Assembly: GCA_021307315.1 (NCBI GenBank)
Contig: JAJSPD010000038.1
Span: 1 to 64,000, forward strand
DNA: 64,000 nt
DNA from: Bisporella sp. PMI_857
Lineage: Eukaryota > Ascomycota > Leotiomycetes > Helotiales > Helotiaceae
Direction: 5' to 3'
Shown here: positions 61,048-64,000 of the stretch, piece after piece
Layout of the letters: every line of letters starts with the position of its first letter
Numbering within the stretch: position 1 is the first letter of the stretch
Program-made: the position numbers and the translations under genes
Notes under the pieces: generated by a model
Databases searched by the model: none
Told to the model about the DNA's origin: nothing
Seen by the model: the letters and a program-made list of their open reading frames with translations, nothing else

Positions 61048-62676
61048 TTATCCGAACGGGAAACCCCCAGCTCCACCTCCGAACTTGAAGCTGAACTGTT
61101 GTCCTCCACCTTGCTGGAAAGGGTTGCCTCCACCAAACGGATTTCCACCACCGAATGGATTCTGGCCATGGAATGGATGCTGCCGTTGCTGTTCGTGATC
61201 ATTTGGATCGTCTCCTCGATCGAATCTTGCTTTGAGTTCTGGATCACTGAGGACCTCATATGCCTCGTTCACTTGGGCCATCTTCTTCTCTGCATCTTCC
61301 TTGCTAATTCCCAGCTTATGTGCCTTATCTGGATGATGTAGCTTAACCAGCTTTCGGTATGCCCCTTTGATCTGGACTTCATCCGCATCCCTTGAAAGGC
61401 CGAGAACCTTATAGTAGTCCTTTGTTTTGCTACGCTTAAGTTCCACCTGGGCGTTGTGAAGCAATTGATTGATTTCTTGTGCGCCTGGATGATGCTCCTT
61501 GGCGGTATTGAGCGAATTTATCGCTGCCTCAAAGTTCTCCCCATCCATGTGCTTTTGAGCTGTTGCAAGAAGCCCAAAAAGAGAGTGCTCATTGTGTTTG
61601 AGAGCTTCATCGCACCATGGTAGAGATTTCTTATAGTTTTTCATCTGCGTATGTTAGCTAGACATAATCATGTGCTTCAGAATATCACACACCTCATGGT
61701 AAGATTCGCACACCATCTCCACAACTCTAGCGACAAGATCATTCGGCGCAAGATTCGGGATCGTGCCTTGCTCTCTCAACTCTTTCACATCGTCCTTAAT
61801 ATCCTGCACCAACCCAGCGTCCTCCCCCTGTGGCAGCAGTAGCTTCAACGCACTCGTATACTGCTTCTTCCCCAAGTGTTTATTAACCTGCCCCATCTGC
61901 TTATCCAAAGTCTTCTGCCGCCTATACAGCTTCTTACAGCTCTTCGAGTCGGGATCCGAATGCAGGCACTTCCTCAACTGCTCCATTCCATGCTCAAAAT
62001 CATTTAACGCATAGAAAGTAATTGCCGAGATCTGCAGATGCGGATCCGTCGCACTAGCTTGCATCTGCAACACATGCTTGAGATCACTCATTCCCTCCTG
62101 AACTTGTCCTTGCTCAAAGCGACAATGCGCCCTCGTTTTTCTTAAGGGCAGGTTCCTACTGGCGACCAAGACGGCCACGCCAGCTTGTACCACACACTCC
62201 TCCCAGCTACGCTTCTTCTCCGCTTCTGCCGCCAGTATCGCAGCGCCTTTTGCCTCTTCAAGCTCCTTCAGATCTTCCTCCGAGTTGCCATGAGCTTTAA
62301 AGTCCTTCTTCGCAGCCTCCCAATCACCCGCCTTCGCCTTTATCTTCGCCCTCTGCTGCAACGCACCCTCAAAATTTGGCTTGATCGACAAAACTCTGTC
62401 AAAGTCTGATGTGGCCTGCGCGGTCCTTCCTAGAGATAGGTAGGTTGCGCCACGCTTGAAATACGTCAAGTAATTCTTTGGGTCTCTAGAGATAGCAACA
62501 TCGTAATAAGTGAGTGCGTCGTTCGTCTCTCCCTTGGCCAGGTGAGCATTGGCAGAAGCAAGGAGCGACGAGATAGGTGTATCGGAAGGGATGTCTGATG
62601 CTGAAAGAGCGGAAATCAAAGAATTAGAAGATAATATAGAAGCGGCAAATGCCAAAGCTGAAAATTTCACAATCAT
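61048..62676 (-). CDS. ER-lumenal TPR and J-domain co-chaperone (DNAJC3/p58IPK-like)
   Basis: Hsp70/BiP co-chaperone. Exons 62676-61693 and 61644-61048; 526 residues. An N-terminal signal peptide (MIVKFSALAFAASILSSN) precedes TPR repeats through about 390 (ANAHLAKGETNDALTYYDVA, YFKRGATYLSLGRTAQATSD). The J domain starts at about 404 (DYYKVLGLSRDADEVQIKGA) with HPD at 432-434. The tail is Gly/Phe/Asn-rich (NPFGGG repeated). There is no HDEL-type retention signal; the protein ends GGFPFG, so ER residence rests on the signal peptide and family. It is divergent from HAUS1. Confidence 0.92.
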
Positions 62677-63245
62677 GGCGAGTGATTGCGGGTCGAGAGA
62701 CCAAACTAGGGAAAGTTGTTATGGTGTCGAACTGGAAGAAGGGAAGAGCTATATTTAAGTCTGGTATGGGAGTTGCATTGCTATCGTGTCCTTTAGCGGA
62801 ATCTAGCAATCTGAGCAGATGATCTGATTGGCGGGGTGGGGGATACAGCCTTGCAGCTGAACCTGTGGCCACTTCTCCTGATTGAATCTTGAACAAAGGA
62901 CAATTCACTGTTAAATAAATGAAAGAGCGAAATTCTTCAAGACATTGAGGCAGTCTCGAGAAACTCAGTAACTTCTAGAAGTAGCTCTATATACGTATAC
63001 TTAAATAGTGATTTGTGATCAAGACCTGATATGCAAGGCTATCGCTTGCCCTGGCATACCCCTGAACTAGCCGACCCGATCCCGATATTCTACCCCACCG
63101 CTCTGTAGATTTAATGTTCAAACTGCATACAAACATACATTTCTGGAAGTAGATATGAGTACTCTTACCACCTCTACGGATTTCACTCAATTTCTGTTAT
63201 TTGACTAGAACCACCCACCCACGCATATCCTCAAGACCAAACGAA
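62677..63245. promoter_or_regulatory. Divergent DnaJ/HAUS1 intergenic region
   Basis: 569 bases between start codons. No gene seen. A GATTGG (inverted CCAAT) is near 62825-62830. Confidence 0.5.
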
Positions 63246-64000
63246 ATGGCAAGCCTCTCTCCCACCGCCCTCTTCTCCCCCTCGCTTGCCCGCGCCCAAC
63301 AGGCATCCCAAAACGACTGGTCCTACATCGACTCCTGGCTCGCCTCGCTCTTCGCCTCCTCCAAACCACCACCATTCGAACGCACCCCAGAAACGCTGAA
63401 GTACCTTCTCGCGCTCGCAGCCCAGAACGAGGCCGCAGACGAAGAAGCCGAGCTGCTATTCCTGTCACAGCAGAACGCGCTTGAAGCATTGCAGAAGGAG
63501 CAAGAAGCAGAACCCAACGCAGAGATACTCGAGCAGCTGGAAGGAAGCTTGTCTCGGGAAGGAAAAACAGCATTGGATGCACTAGCAGAGCTAAGCGGTG
63601 CGGTCAGCCTCCCCCTTCCAGAGGCAGAGAAGCTAGGAAGGCGAATGCTGGATTTACATATCACATCGTCAAATCTTGTGCAGGCTGCTGATCGAGTTGC
63701 CATTCTCGATACACATTTGAATAAGGAGTTGGGGAATCTCAATGTGCTGATTGAGGATCTGCAAAGTGATACTTACCACCCATCAACTACTGCCGATGGA
63801 AAAGACTTCGTCAAAGAGACGATAGATATGCAACGAAAATCAAAAGTCCTTTTAGCCAAACTGCCTGAGCTGCGAGAACGCGTTGCTTCACTTAGCACAA
63901 ACCTGGGAGGAGGGGGTTCAAGGATCACCATCTCAGACGTGAAAATCGAGGAGGAGAAATTCAAGGAAATGCTGACCACGGTGAGGGAGTTGGAGAACCA
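63246..64000 (+). CDS. HAUS1: HAUS augmin-like complex subunit 1 (partial, 5' part)
   Basis: Open from ATG 63246 to the window end (251 codons), no intron so far. The N-terminus (DWSYIDSWLASLFASSKPPP then FERTPETLKYLLALAAQNEA) matches fungal HAUS1 proteins as I know them. The rest is a long Glu/Leu-rich coiled coil. Augmin branches microtubules from existing ones by recruiting gamma-tubulin; it is present in filamentous fungi and lost from budding yeasts. The frame's 3' end is outside the window. Assignment is by the N-terminal signature and coiled-coil character, so another coiled-coil protein is the alternative. Confidence 0.75.
   Translation, partial: MASLSPTALFSPSLARAQQASQNDWSYIDSWLASLFASSKPPPFERTPETLKYLLALAAQNEAADEEAELLFLSQQNALEALQKEQEAEPNAEILEQLEGSLSREGKTALDALAELSGAVSLPLPEAEKLGRRMLDLHITSSNLVQAADRVAILDTHLNKELGNLNVLIEDLQSDTYHPSTTADGKDFVKETIDMQRKSKVLLAKLPELRERVASLSTNLGGGGSRITISDVKIEEEKFKEMLTTVRELEN

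Overview
This window is nuclear DNA from a filamentous ascomycete (Pezizomycotina). The genes are split by short introns (about 45-110 nt, GT...AG, often with CTAA/TACTAA branch sites). They encode fungal proteins such as Pom152, Sqs1, Atg4, a BCK1-type MAPKKK, Slm1, a CYP52-type P450 and an SPX-RING protein. The augmin subunit HAUS1 at the right edge is absent from budding yeasts but present in filamentous fungi. A leotiomycete is my guess from overall style only. Exon boundaries were chosen by hand from splice sites, reading frame and family recognition, and every complete model closes to a whole number of codons.

Layout. 1-243: possible tail of an unknown gene, followed by an A/T-rich, homopolymer-rich gene desert to 2257. 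2.3-7.2 kb: KGD2 (2-oxoglutarate dehydrogenase E2) head-to-head with a tiny five-exon gene for a complex I subunit (NDUFB9/B22), then the divergent histone pair H2A/H2B. 8.4-15.2 kb: SQS1 and ATG4 (divergent), then JJJ1. 16-27.6 kb: an SPX-RING ubiquitin ligase, an FBXO21-like F-box protein, a UCH37-like deubiquitinase and the nucleoporin POM152. 28.2-33.2 kb: a CYP52-like P450 and a Whi5/Nrm1-like G1/S repressor, separated by a simple-repeat-rich spacer with a G-quadruplex motif and a GAA tract. 35-47.9 kb: a metzincin-like protease with a jacalin-like tail, phosphatidylserine synthase (CHO1), GAR1, threonyl-tRNA synthetase and a Slm1-like PH protein. 48.8-64 kb: BCK1-type MAPKKK, pyruvate decarboxylase, Ldb17/Dip1 (SPIN90), an ER DnaJ-TPR co-chaperone, and the 5' part of HAUS1.

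Most genes are housekeeping and form no obvious pathway cluster. Some neighbours share logic. KGD2 and the complex I subunit (both mitochondrial) share one 527-bp divergent promoter. GAR1 and ThrRS (both serving protein-synthesis machinery) share a 407-bp one. The H2A/H2B locus holds six ACGCGT (MCB-like) sites in about 1.3 kb, four of them in or beside introns, and the window also encodes a repressor of the family that acts on the factors binding such sites.

I found no defence system, biosynthetic cluster, intact transposon or CRISPR array. The more interesting signals are gene-structure and regulatory ones: the MCB cluster with a duplicated CCAAT 12-mer, a 12-nt microexon in the P450, a GC-AG intron in POM152, stop-free introns whose retention would change an active-site region, and upstream ATGs that overlap two main starts.
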